Of a stretch of DNA of 64,000 nucleotides, positions 24,110 to 34,994 are shown one piece after another. The stretch comes from Arabidopsis thaliana (Eukaryota > Streptophyta > Magnoliopsida > Brassicales > Brassicaceae). The notes beneath the pieces are model-generated. The model worked only from the letters and a program-made list of their open reading frames with translations. It was not told the origin of the DNA and did not search any database. The stretch spans positions 9,548,001-9,612,000 of the forward strand of contig NC_003070.9 in the NCBI RefSeq assembly GCF_000001735.4. The letters run 5' to 3'. The translations under genes and the position numbers were made by a program. Each line of letters starts with the position of its first letter. Position 1 is the stretch's first letter.

Positions 24110-26332
24110 TTTTTGGTTATTCAAGATTTTCAGAAACGTTTATGTGTCTAACTGTGTTTATAAAGATTTTAAATACTGAATGTAGAAGAGGGATTGGTGA
24201 ACTCGTGGTTATTCAAATCAAAAATCATGAGATTTAGGTTTAATGTTGGTTTTGGTTGTTTCGGTTTGGTTTGGTTTGATTATAGATTTTTTTTTTTTTT
24301 GCGCTAACATGGAAATTTTTTGAATATTGTTTTCTTTTTTCAAATTACTAAGTAGTATTTCGAAATTTTTTTTTTCTTTTTTTTACGACAAGTAGCATTA
24401 CAATTTAAAACTAAATTATTTTAATGTATTTTTCCTGTATAAACTATCAAATTTCTAAGGTTTCTCTCTCTTCTCTCTTTCATTTTTCATTCTCTCAGAT
24501 TTCTCTGATGTATTTTTTCGTTGACTTTTATCTCATTTGAGGTGGGTTTGTCGTTTGGTTGTACCAGCTTTCTCAACGGTATATATAGATTGGCTTTGCT
24601 TCCGGTGTAGATGCCTTCGTTTGCATATTCATCCGGCTATGTTTCTGACATCGGTGGTTTAATCAACATTGGTGGTCGGCTCTGGCTTCGGATTTAGCGG
24701 TCTTTCGGTAATGATAGGCTAGCTTCTTCTCCGGACCGTTTAGGTTTGGTCTCGCTTTTGTTTTTTCTTTTTCCGACTATTTCGATTTTTAATGATGGAA
24801 CAAATATTTTGGATAGTAAGAACTTTTTCAATAAAAACAAGTATATATTTTGTGAACAACAAAATTTTTTGAAGGTTGAAAAGTTAATATCGGTTGACGT
24901 AAAAAAAAAAAAAAATTGAAGGTTGAAAAGTTGTTGATTGAAGAAGAAGATGAAGAAAATTTACAGATCTACAATAAATGGAGTCATATTCTCAACAAAG
25001 CTAAAATTGGGATTTTACCTTGTTTCTTTAGGCAAATATATAAATATGTAAATTGAATGAGATTTATGATGTTTTTGGTGGAATTGGAGCTTTCTGACGT
25101 CGCAACAATCTATCGGTGACTCCAACTTCTTCAACGTGTCTTTCAACCTGGTTCTCAATTGACATGTGTTTGTACTGTATACAACTTTATCTTCAGTTTA
25201 AGGTTCACTTAATTGGACTTTTGTTTTCTATTCTTACGTTTGTTTGTTTTTAAATATAAGTAAAATCTTGGCCTGTTATATTGGTTTTATACAATAAATA
25301 AAACACATTTCTGACTCCAAAAAAAAACTATCAAATTTCTAATATACAAGTATTCTACCCCGTACTACGTACGGGGACAAGTTAAGATTGAGGTTGATAG
25401 AGAGCAGTAGAGATTCAATCATAATTAAAGGGTTTGGAAAATAAAAGTGGATCCTATACTATCTAAAAATCCTATTTATTTTTCTGTTTTTAGACAATAT
25501 TTAAATTTTGTAAAGTTAACTAAGAAAAATTAGCTTAAAAAACTAACAAATTATTAACAACAGGTTGCAATATTTGTATTTGTTTATTTTGTGCAACAAA
25601 TAATTAACAACAAAATACAAATATTTGTATTTGTTTATTAACAACAAAATCGTTAAACTACTAATAATTTGTAATTTGGAAAACATAAGTACAATAAAAT
25701 CACAATTAATATGAGTTAAATAGCAAATGAATGAATATAAAGAAAAATTAAGCGCTAACTTGAATAGAATTTCCATAGTAGTTTCTATAGCATCCACAAG
25801 AGAAGAAAAAAATGGAAGATAATAGAAAAAATGATTAAATAGAGAAAATCGGTTAATAAAACATGCTTTGATTTTAGCTTGATCGTGAAGGGGTTGGTAG
25901 GAGCAAATTAAGGAATATAGGATTTTTTACACTTTTTTTTTTTGCATATCAATATTGGCTTGAATTTTATTTTTTAGAAAGTTTTTCTTTCCATTACTAA
26001 GCCCATATTTTTTGGTTAATAATTAATTTTGTTTTTTTTAAAAAATTTTTTCTGTTTTGCACGATCTCAATTTTGTTTTGATTTATTTTTATGAAAATTA
26101 AATTATTAAATAGAAAATGTATGTGGCATGTTTTTATTGGTGCTTTCTAATTTGTTCACATCGCATTTTCATTTTCTTTTAACAGTTTAACGAAAGCTGT
26201 CTTAAAAGATAAAAACTGCGTTTAAAGAAAGGGCTTTTGGATAGGTAACAGAAAACAGCCCTCATTGCAACTCTAGAAAGATAAGACGACAGGGTGTTTT
26301 TACGTAAGGCACTATTTAATGGAGAGCCATCC
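24110..26332. other. Gene-free region with Helitron-like hairpin
   Basis: No coding sequence was recognised. 24250-24400 is a diverged repeat of the spacer at 16.1 and 20.2 kb. At 25358-25376 there is a perfect 8-bp stem, 3-nt loop hairpin (CCCCGTAC TAC GTACGGGG), followed on the minus strand by TAGAATACTTG, close to the CTAG end of a Helitron. Direct repeats of ATACAAATATTTGTATTTGTTTA lie at 25566-25640. Confidence 0.45.
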
Positions 26333-26340
26333 GTGTTTCC

Positions 26341-27345
26341 TAGGCCTGGGATTACGGCAGGAACCGAGCAAACCGACCCGATTAAACTGATAATTTCGGT
26401 TATCGGCGAAAACCGAAGATACTGTAACTAACCGTTCGGCGAATTTAATTTTGGTGTTCGGATTTCGGGTCGGGTCGGTTCGGTAATCGGACCGATCGGT
26501 TTATTAAAATATGCAATCATATATAAACTTAACCCTAGTCAATTACCCTAATTTGTTTTATTTTGCTTCTTCACTGCCTCTTGCAAACCAAGTGAGCCCT
26601 TCTCCGATCTAAAAAACATTCTTCTCCAATCTATTCATCATCACATCTCTTCTCCTTCATCAATTCATTATCATCTATTCATCTTTATCCTCTAAAAACT
26701 CAATCATTCGTGTCTAAATCTGTCCTCGACGAACTTAAACGTAAGATTTGTTCAGATTTGATTATTGGTGTTACTTGTTTTTTTTTTGTAGTCTCGTGTC
26801 TTTGTTCTCTAGATCTTAGGCTTGTGTTTATTTCAATAATTTAGTTGTTTTCTTTCTTGTTTCAGTGAGAAAGCGAGAAACCGACTCATCAACCTTGTTT
26901 AATGCAATCTCGCTTAAAGCTGGAATAAGAAAGTTTGAGATCGCCGTGGACGAGACCGTCATCGTCCGAGCCTCATAGTCGGAGTCGCAGCCGTCACACT
27001 ACACACAGCTTTTTCAAAACCCTAAAATTTTTACAAGTCTGGGCTTATTAATTGTGGGTTGGGCTTATTGATTGTATGTTGGGTTTTGTTAAGTGTATTG
27101 GGCTTTTATTTTGTTGTATTTGTAATAGACCAATTTTTTTTTTAATGTGTAAACCGGTTAAACCGAAGAAAAAAAAGAATTTAATTCATATTCGAAAAAT
27201 ATTTTTTAAGCTATAACCGACGTCCGAACCGATCCGAACCGAATTTCAATTCGGGTCTATTCGGTGAGATTTTTAAAAAACCGAATTTCCACCAAACCGA
27301 ATAACCCGACCCGAATAACCCAGTTTAACCGAACTCCCAGGCCTA
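26341..27345. mobile_element. Non-autonomous hAT transposon (1005 bp)
   Basis: The element starts TAGGCCTGGGA and ends TCCCAGGCCTA, a perfect 11 bp terminal inverted repeat. The 8 bp target duplication GTGTTTCC flanks it exactly (26333-26340 and 27346-27353). Eight-base duplications with TAGG-type ends are diagnostic of the hAT superfamily. Subterminal regions are rich in CGGTT, CGGGT and CCGAA repeats in opposite orientation at the two ends. No transposase frame is present. The interior contains CT-rich leader-like sequence and a GT-AG intron-like stretch (26741-26864), so it may have captured host sequence. The paralogous locus near 44120 keeps the empty site. Confidence 0.93.
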
Positions 27346-27456
27346 GTGTTTCCTCTTATCCAGCAATTTTGTCTATGCGTAAATTGCTCTGTCACTGTCA
27401 CTGTCACTGTCCGCTGCTTCTGTGTCCCCAAGATTTTTCTCTTCTTCAACCTTGAA

Positions 27457-27464
27457 AAACCCTA
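27457..27464 (+). promoter_or_regulatory. telo-box in 5' leader of the chimeric gene
   Basis: AAACCCTA within GAAAAACCCTAAAAGTT, 74-81 bp upstream of the ATG. The same motif sits at the same distance in the paralogue (44217). Telo-boxes are frequent in plant translation-related and cell-cycle promoters. Confidence 0.5.
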
Positions 27465-27537
27465 AAAGTTTAGTGCCACTGCATAAGGCACCGTAAATTC
27501 CCTTGACAAATTTTCCGGACGAATCTAGAATTCAGTA

Positions 27538-30152
27538 ATGGCGGCTCCGGCTGACGCGACAACGAAGGGACAGGCGCTCGCTCTCCTCGCCGCTGCCAAA
27601 AACCACGGCGATTTGGCGGTGAAGCTCTCGTCTCTTAAAGAGGTGAAGGAGATTTTGCTGTCATTGGAGCCGTCTTTGTCTGCTGAGATTTTCCCTTATC
27701 TTAGAGAACTCTGCTTGTCCCCTGAAGTTTTAGTTCGCAGATCCCTTATCGAGTGAGTTACTCAGAAATTTTACGGTTTCGTACCTGGTTTTACTTTCTT
27801 CTTTCACTACGGATGATGTTTTCCCTTGCTCTACACGAACTCGTAAAGACTTTTGTTTTGTTGCGTGTTTAGGGTTCTTCTCTATTTTTCCCAAACGTTT
27901 GATCTTTCCAAACCCAGCTGCTATGTTGTAGAAATTATGCAAACGATGCCTCCAGTCTGCATGATTGTTTGTTTTTGGTGGGATTAATTTGAAACTTCCA
28001 CAACAATATGGTGGATATTACTCGTCCGCTTACTTTTTTTTTAGTTCACCTCGCATAGTTTTCATAAGTTATGTTAAATAGTTACTTCTGTAGCTATTCA
28101 TGGTGATTAAATTTGTCTGACAAGTTAAGAGACATGTTGATCGATTTCTTCTGGATGGCAGGATCATTGAAGAGGTTGGTTTGCGGATGCTGGAACATTC
28201 TTATGTTCTAGTGAGTGTCTTAATACACTTAGTAGGTGACAATGATCCAACTGTTGCAGAGAAATCTATTTCTACTGGCACAACTTTCTTTCGCAGCATC
28301 TTGGAGAAGATGGAAACGCAGGTCCATACTGTTTCTCAAGTTGGATATCTTGTCGTATGCATATGTTGTTTTGAAATTCCTTCTTGAGATCTTTTCAAAA
28401 ATCCTACATTTGGAGTCAGTATTTACCAGCAAAAGTATATTTTACATGCTCGTAGCTGCTGATGAGATTGAACTATTGTTAACCCATGGAAACTTTCCTC
28501 TTGTTTTCATTTTCGAAACTTCGGTTGGTTTTTATGTTGGTGCTACTTATTTGATGTTTAAGGCTACTGTCATAAGGCTGTAGGATAATATGAAATAGTG
28601 AATAAAATAAAGCACTGCAAGCATTGGTAATTTTCTGTTTAAGTTTTTGTTGGATATCTTGTATGATACTCTCGCTGATATGTATTATTCTTGATGATCT
28701 CTGCAGTTCCATCACCGTGGTAAAGTTGATCGTTGGTGTGTGAACCTATGGACATTGATGCTTATGTTCAAAGATGCTGTCTTTAACATTGCATTGGATT
28801 TGGAGGTATGCTCACTGTTTATAGCCTCTCTTTTTTGTCTGTCTGTTCCTCTCCCGAGATTCGATTTTGGTTTAGTATTTGCTCTGCTTCTCTCTCAATT
28901 TTAAGGTTTTCTAACTCAAGTCCGTTTTTCTCTTTCACAATAGCCTGGTCGTGTAGTAGGGGTGAAAGTTCTTGCTCTAAAGTTTATGGAGACATTTATT
29001 TTGCTCATTACTCCTCATGCATCTGATCCTGAGAAAGTTTCCACTTCCAGCGAAGGTATTATGTTCTAATCATGCAGTTTTTATTATTATTATTCCGATT
29101 ATATTGTATTTTATCTGGAACTGCACCATACATGCTTTGTTCATTTTGTTGTGCGCGGGTCAACTTTTCCAATTCTACTGCAGGAAGTAGACAGATGATC
29201 AATATTTCCTCCCTTGCTGCCGGTCTCCCCATGCTGAATCTAACAGGGCTCATGTCTGAAGTAAATCAGACACTTGTCCGCTTAGGATCTTTCTTACAGG
29301 CACCTACTCTTATACAGGATGCACTGCCGATAGCCGTTATTGATTGGTATGTTTCTGTATGCAGCCCACTATTCTTGTGTTACTTTTCTTTATATTCATC
29401 ATGATATTAGTTGTGCTTTTACCTGTTACATTTTTTGCTATCCCACTTTTTTAGTTGAAACTATGTTAGTTCTTTTTCCACTCAGTATGCTGATTTGTTC
29501 TTGCAAGTAAGTTGATATGGATGTTTTGGCGCTCAGAAATTTTTGTTTCCTATTGTTATGTTCATAACGTGAAACACTCGTTCTCACATGTATGTTGGTG
29601 ATAAAATAGCTATACAGAATGTGTCTTGCTACACTGGAATGTGTCCTGAATGATAGGGTAATATTAATAGTCTTCTTTGCAATAGCTTTATGTGCTCATG
29701 TTTGTGAAATACAATATTTGCAGATGATCTTTCACTTGTAAATAGTTTGATAATCATGATTGGCTGTCCTACTTGCACTTTCAGTGTCTTGAATCAAATT
29801 GGCTTTGTAAATATTTTACATCAGGGAAATTGAACTGCTCGGTTTCCATTTGTATGTCTACTAAAATTTTGGCTGATAGAGATAAAGCATGGAGACAGGT
29901 TAAAGCACCGGTTCAACCCCTATGATGAGGTGCAGCTAACTGAGTCATACTCCTCAGTTGAAGCTGCATCAGTTACACATTTTGACAGTTGCCTGGGTAT
30001 ATAGCTCCACTATGCAAGTGATAAGGACATCAAACGATGGATAGAATGGTCACCTCTACTAGTTAGAAATGTTTTTTCCAAGTAACGCAGAAAAATACTT
30101 GAAGAAAAATTTATTTGGTTTTTGTGAACTGGATGTATATATATATATATAT

Positions 30153-30183
<31 letters not shown>

Positions 30184-33100
30184 CTTATGACTGTATGTTG
30201 GGATATTAAAAATGTATACAGTACAGTATAGCAACTTATGCACAGTATCATTTGGCAATCAGAGCGTTCTTCTACTGAATTCTAGACTAACATTTACTTG
30301 CATTGTGGTTTTTCCTTCTGTTATCATGAATGTTTCTTTGTCATATGTAGGATTAGGTGGATTTTGATATGGTTGATGGAGCGTTGAATACATATATTGC
30401 TGCTTGATCTTATATTATGTGATACTGTTTAGATGGATATAGAAGTTATCTCGTGGTTTTCATGTCCAGTAGGTGGCATATCTCTAATCACTTTGAACAA
30501 TCAAAGTTTCCTTCATCTGTTTGAGAGCACCTTCTGATTAACTTGGGAAATCTCTGCATAGCCAACTAAGTTGTCACTTTTGAAAAAAAAAAATCTTCAG
30601 TAGTAGTAATTATCTTGCAGATGTTTGTTTTTGTTTGAACTAATACTACCATAGAATGTCTGGGGGCACTTATCTTTCTAGATAGATCAATGTCAAATCC
30701 TGAGGGGGAGAGACTTTGTCTAGAGAGATCGATGGTTTTAGATTTTTCGGTTTTACCTAGTGTTTTATTAATGGAGCTGTCGTCTTAAAGTAAGAAATAT
30801 GTGAAAATTGATCATCTTCCTACTTTGGTAATGGTAACAAATCATCTTTTTGTATTATGCTGGCAGTTAGCCTGCAATTGCAGGAAATCTTTGAGATATG
30901 CTAGCTTCCAGACTAAATCTTCTGACTCCTCTAACTGTGATAATAATCTTCTTTGCGTAAGCTTTAAGTTTGCCTCATGTTTGTGAGATACAATAATAAG
31001 CAGATGATCTTCCACTTGTAAGTAGTTTGATGGTCGTGATTGGCTGTCCTACTTGCACTTTCAGTGTCTTGAATCAAATCGGCTTTGTATATATATAACA
31101 TTAGGAAAATTGAACTGCTCGGTTTCCATTTGTATGTCTACTAAAATTTTGGCTGATAGAGATAAAGCATGGAGACAGGTTAAAGCACCGGTTCAACCCC
31201 TATGATGAGGTGCAGCTAACTGAGTCATACTCCAGGGGAAATTGGCTCAGTTGAAGCTGCATCAGTTACACATCTTGACAGTTACCTGGGTATATGTGGA
31301 GCTCCAATATGCAAGTGATAAGTACTTCAAACAATGGAGATTGTCACCTCTACTAGTTAGAAATGTTTTTCCAAGTAACGCAGAAAAATGCTTTGGGATA
31401 TTATTTGGTTTAAGAAAATTTTATTTGGTTTTGTGAACTGGATGTATATAAACATATACTTATGACTGTATGTGGGGATATTAAAAATGTATACAGTACA
31501 GTATAGCAGCTTATGCACTGTGTCATTTGGCAATCAGAGCGTTCTTCTACTGAATTCTAGACTAACATTTACTTGCATTGTGGTTTTTCCTTCTGTTATC
31601 ATGAATTTTTCTTTTCCATATACAGGATTAGGTGAAAAATTGATATGGTTGATGATGCGTTGAATACATATATTGCTGCTTGAACTTATATTATGTGTTA
31701 CTGTTTAGATGGATACAGAAGTTATCTCGTGGTTGTCATGTCCAGTAGGTGGCATATGTCTAATCACTTTGAACAATCAAAGTTCTTTCACCTGTTTGAG
31801 AGCACCTTCTGTTTAACTTGGTAACAAATCATCTTTTTGTTTAACTTGGTTTTTGATTTTTCTGTTTTACCTAATGTTTTATTAATGGAGCTGTCTTAAA
31901 GTAAGAAATATGCGAACATAGATCATCTTATTGCTTTGGTAATGGTAACAAATCATCTTTTTGTATTATACTGGCAGTTAGTCTGCAATTGCAGGAAATC
32001 TTTTAGATATGCTAGCTTCCAGACCAGATCGTCTGACTCCTCTCACTGTGATAATAGGATAAGTAAAAATTTAGATTTAGGATAGTTTCATGTTGTTAAG
32101 GAGCTTATTCGCTGTGTGGTATGCTGCATAATCAAGAGTAAAGTTTCTCACATGAATGGTTGCTCTATAAAGTTATATCAAACTCTAGTATCGTTTACGT
32201 TAGATAATTGTATATGTTAAAAGCAGCTCCTCACACCTAGGACTGTTTCATTAACGTCAGTATAGTTATTTTTGTTTGCTGAGATGTGTAGTGATTCAAT
32301 AGGACATGCTTGCTGAAGCATACCTAAACCATTTGCAATTTTGAATATTACGTATTTAAGCACTGGTTTCTTAACTGACAGTAGCTTATCTTTCAGTCTT
32401 GCAGTGGTAGCAAGGAAGAGGCCTGTCCACTACGACACTGTCCTCTCTGTTCTGGGATTTCTTAAATGTACTTCCTCACCGATAGTAGAGGTATACAGTT
32501 CACACTTTATTACTTTGTTTCTTCTCAAGTATATCTAAACTTTAGTCATCTATTACTCCTCAACTCTACCCTTTTTTTTACTGCATAACTTTTGCTACCT
32601 TTCTAGTCAAACTGTGAACCTTTTGTTAACTGCTTTGTCTACTCTAGAAATGTGCCATGCCTTTTTTTTGTCAGATGCACCATTCATTTTCTTTTAGTAA
32701 AAGGTTCTCAATGACTATTTAGTGTCATTTCCTTCAGTGAAGCCTTGTAGTAGGTCGAATAGAGTGCAAAGAAGTTTTTGCTTGATCAGATCATAAATCA
32801 CAAGTATCACATAATTTCTTATTGTTTGCTAGTATTTGTTTTGTTAATGAGATAATTTAACTTTCTTTGATTTTTAGTCAAGAGACTTGCTTTTTAGAGC
32901 ATTTCCAGCAATGGATCCTGCAGATATTTCTGATCAAGTTGTCCGTGAAGTTGATGAATTATTCAGAGTAAACGAGCATGCTGCTAATGAAAATCGGTCA
33001 AGCCAGGTAAATGTTTTGTTTTCGTTCTTTCTTTCCTACTCTTCTATAGCTCTACATCAGCTGTTATGTCAAAGTCAGTTTCAGGCAAACCAGCTGTTGT

Positions 33101-34376
33101 CTCAAAGAAGCTGAATCTGTTAAAGCACGTTAGTCTGATTCACTGCCTTAGGATTGTAAACCGCTACTAGCTTATCTTGTTTTCAATAAAGGGTTTTGAA
33201 CTCGAGCCAGAAACAAGCTGTTGTCTCAAAGAAGCTGAATCTGTTAAAGCATGTTAGTCTGATTCACTGCCTTAGGATTGTAAACTGCTAGCTACTAACT
33301 TATCTTCTTTTCAATAAATGGTTTTTGAACTCGAGCCAGATCCTACAGTTCTAACCTGAATCTCCGTTGTTATTGTTTGCTCTAACTATTATTTTTATTT
33401 TTCACGTTCACAGATACTGGAAGTGTTTCCTACGCTCTCTTCGCTTCCAATGCAGCTTCGTGATCATCTTCAACAGATGATTCATTGGTTGGATGAAGCT
33501 ATTATTGGAGATATGCTGCCTCAATATGAACGTCGTAATGACATGCGTCAGGTTTTAGATAGAGATAGAAGACAGAGGTGTTTATTTAAAAGATTCTCTG
33601 ATGAAGACAGAGCTAGGAATGAAGCTATTGCCTACCTCTTAGATCATCCAGAAGATGGTCATCGATCACAATCTGAACAAATTTATGGCTTCTCCAGAGT
33701 ACGACGAGCTGTATGGGTGCGATGTAGAATTAAAAATCAAATGAAGATGGGAGTTTTGATTGAGTTTCTAGAGTCAAGTGTTACAGTTCAGTCATTAGGT
33801 ACTGTATATAGTGAACTACCTGACGATGTAGGAGCGGAGGAAATTCACAAAATAGTTGTGCTAGATATCAGATTTGGTAACATAGATAGGAACTTAGGAA
33901 ATCTTTTGGTCCAAGCAGAACCTCGTAATGGGTCAGCAGCTCACCTAGTTCCAATTGATCACGAACTGTCATTCTTCAATGATGCACATCCCTACATCAC
34001 TTGTGGCGCTTGTTGGATCAAGTGGTTAGAACAGATTGATAAAGATTTTTCTTCGCAGTTGGTAAATTACGTTGCAGCCCTCGATCCCGATAGAGATTTA
34101 GAATTTCTTCGACATTGTGGTTGGGAACCGAATCAAAGGTATATTGAAAACTTCACGGTCTTTGCCACATTCTTGAAGAAAGCTGTTTCTCAAGGGTTGA
34201 CAGCTCTGCAGATCGGATTGTTGGCGTCATATAAGTGGGAGGAAGATTTAGATTACAACTTGCATTGTATTGTTGCTAGTGTTCAAAGGGAAGACAACAA
34301 TTTTGTTGAGAGTGTGGGAACACGAATAGAGCAACGCTTGAGGGAATTTCATGAGAACCTACATGGGAACGCTTGA
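27538..34376 (+). CDS. Chimeric gene: symplekin N-terminus joined to PI4K-gamma-like C-lobe
   Basis: Eight exons can be joined in frame: 27538-27752, 28162-28321, 28707-28805, 28944-29055, 29184-29346, 32397-32490, 32878-33006 and 33414-34376, giving 644 residues. Residues 1-324 match exons 1-7 of the symplekin gene at 44.3 kb (MAAPADATTKGQALALLAAA start, then CLAVVARKRPVHYDTVLSVL). In symplekin this part forms a HEAT-like scaffold for mRNA 3'-end processing. The last exon is unrelated to symplekin and resembles the C-terminal lobe of plant type II PI4K-gamma: LDIRFGNIDRNLGNLLVQ, LVPIDHELSFF, LDPDRDLEFLRHCGWEP, LKKAVSQGLTALQIG. The ATP-anchoring lysine region of the N-lobe is absent and the usual DRH is DRN, so kinase activity is doubtful. 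An 84 bp in-frame deletion shortens exon 6. A relic of symplekin's exon 8 acceptor survives at 33083; using it would give a stop after about ten codons. The joining splice is inferred. Locus recalled as At1g27570, annotated as a PI3/4-kinase family protein. Confidence 0.78.
29665..32056. repeat. Tandem duplication inside intron 5 of the chimeric gene
   Basis: About 29665-30946 and 30947-32056 are two copies of one intron segment. The block GATAAAGCATGGAGACAGGT at 29881 recurs at 31161, an offset of 1280 bp. The two copies differ by small indels, including loss of the long TA tract in the second. The symplekin paralogue has one copy (around 46150-47260), so the duplication followed the gene duplication. 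Confidence 0.85.
30135..30183. repeat. (TA)n microsatellite
   Basis: A nearly pure TA run broken once by G, within the first copy of the intron duplication. The equivalent position in the second copy has only a short remnant, and the paralogue at about 46650-46682 has a mixed TA/CA tract. Confidence 0.9.
33092..33345. repeat. Two ~124 bp tandem repeats just upstream of the fused kinase exon
   Basis: AGCTGTTGTCTCAAAGAAGC starts at 33092 and again at 33216, and similarity continues to GAACTCGAGCCAGA in both. The repeats lie in the last intron of the chimeric gene, between the surviving symplekin homology and the kinase-like exon. Confidence 0.85.
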
Positions 34377-34994
34377 GGGAATTTCACATTTGCTTATTAT
34401 TAGGATGGTATTGGCCTATTAGGGTTTGCTTTTAATTGTACTTTTGGATTTTTTAGATTTAATTTTCTTGTTTAATGTTATTGGGCTTATAAATTTATGA
34501 AATCTGAAACATTATTTTGTTATGCAACCAGGAGACGATATTTTGTTTTTACAAATAAATTAAATGATGATGTTTGAACTTTACGGTTTTATTAATTTAG
34601 TATTAAAGTTATTTAGTTTTATAATCGTGGTGCAAATAAAAAAATAGTGATTTGATAAAATAATAAAATATAACCCTAATACTACCAAAATAATGATATT
34701 ACAAATTTATATTAATATTGATCTAAAATTAGTTCCTCCGTATTACCGTTTAGTAATATTTTAACTTTTATGAGTTTAAATATGATGACCCGTGTTATAT
34801 AAGGGATTAAATTTTATTTAGTACAAAAAGATTTTATATTATATATTATAAAATAAAGTAATTTTTTTTTGTTAGTCTCTATATAGAATATTAAAATGAA
34901 TATATTATTATTACATGGTTAATATGATAATTTATTTGTCTCACAATAATAGAATTATATAAAGATGAGAAGTGAAATATAATGGTTAACTTTT
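34377..34994. other. AT-rich 3' flank of the chimeric gene
   Basis: Presumed 3' UTR then strongly AT-rich sequence with no open frame of interest. Confidence 0.5.

Noticed and set aside
27264..27455. 63-codon plus-strand frame before the chimeric gene
   Set aside because: It spans the right end of the hAT element and the leader, with no similarity to the paralogous leader beyond the insertion.
29860..29925. tRNA- or SINE-like A/B box pair (TGGCTGATAGAG .. GGTTCAACCCC), also at about 31140-31205 and 46370-46420
   Set aside because: No cloverleaf can be folded around it, there is no SINE tail, and its three occurrences are explained by the intron and gene duplications.
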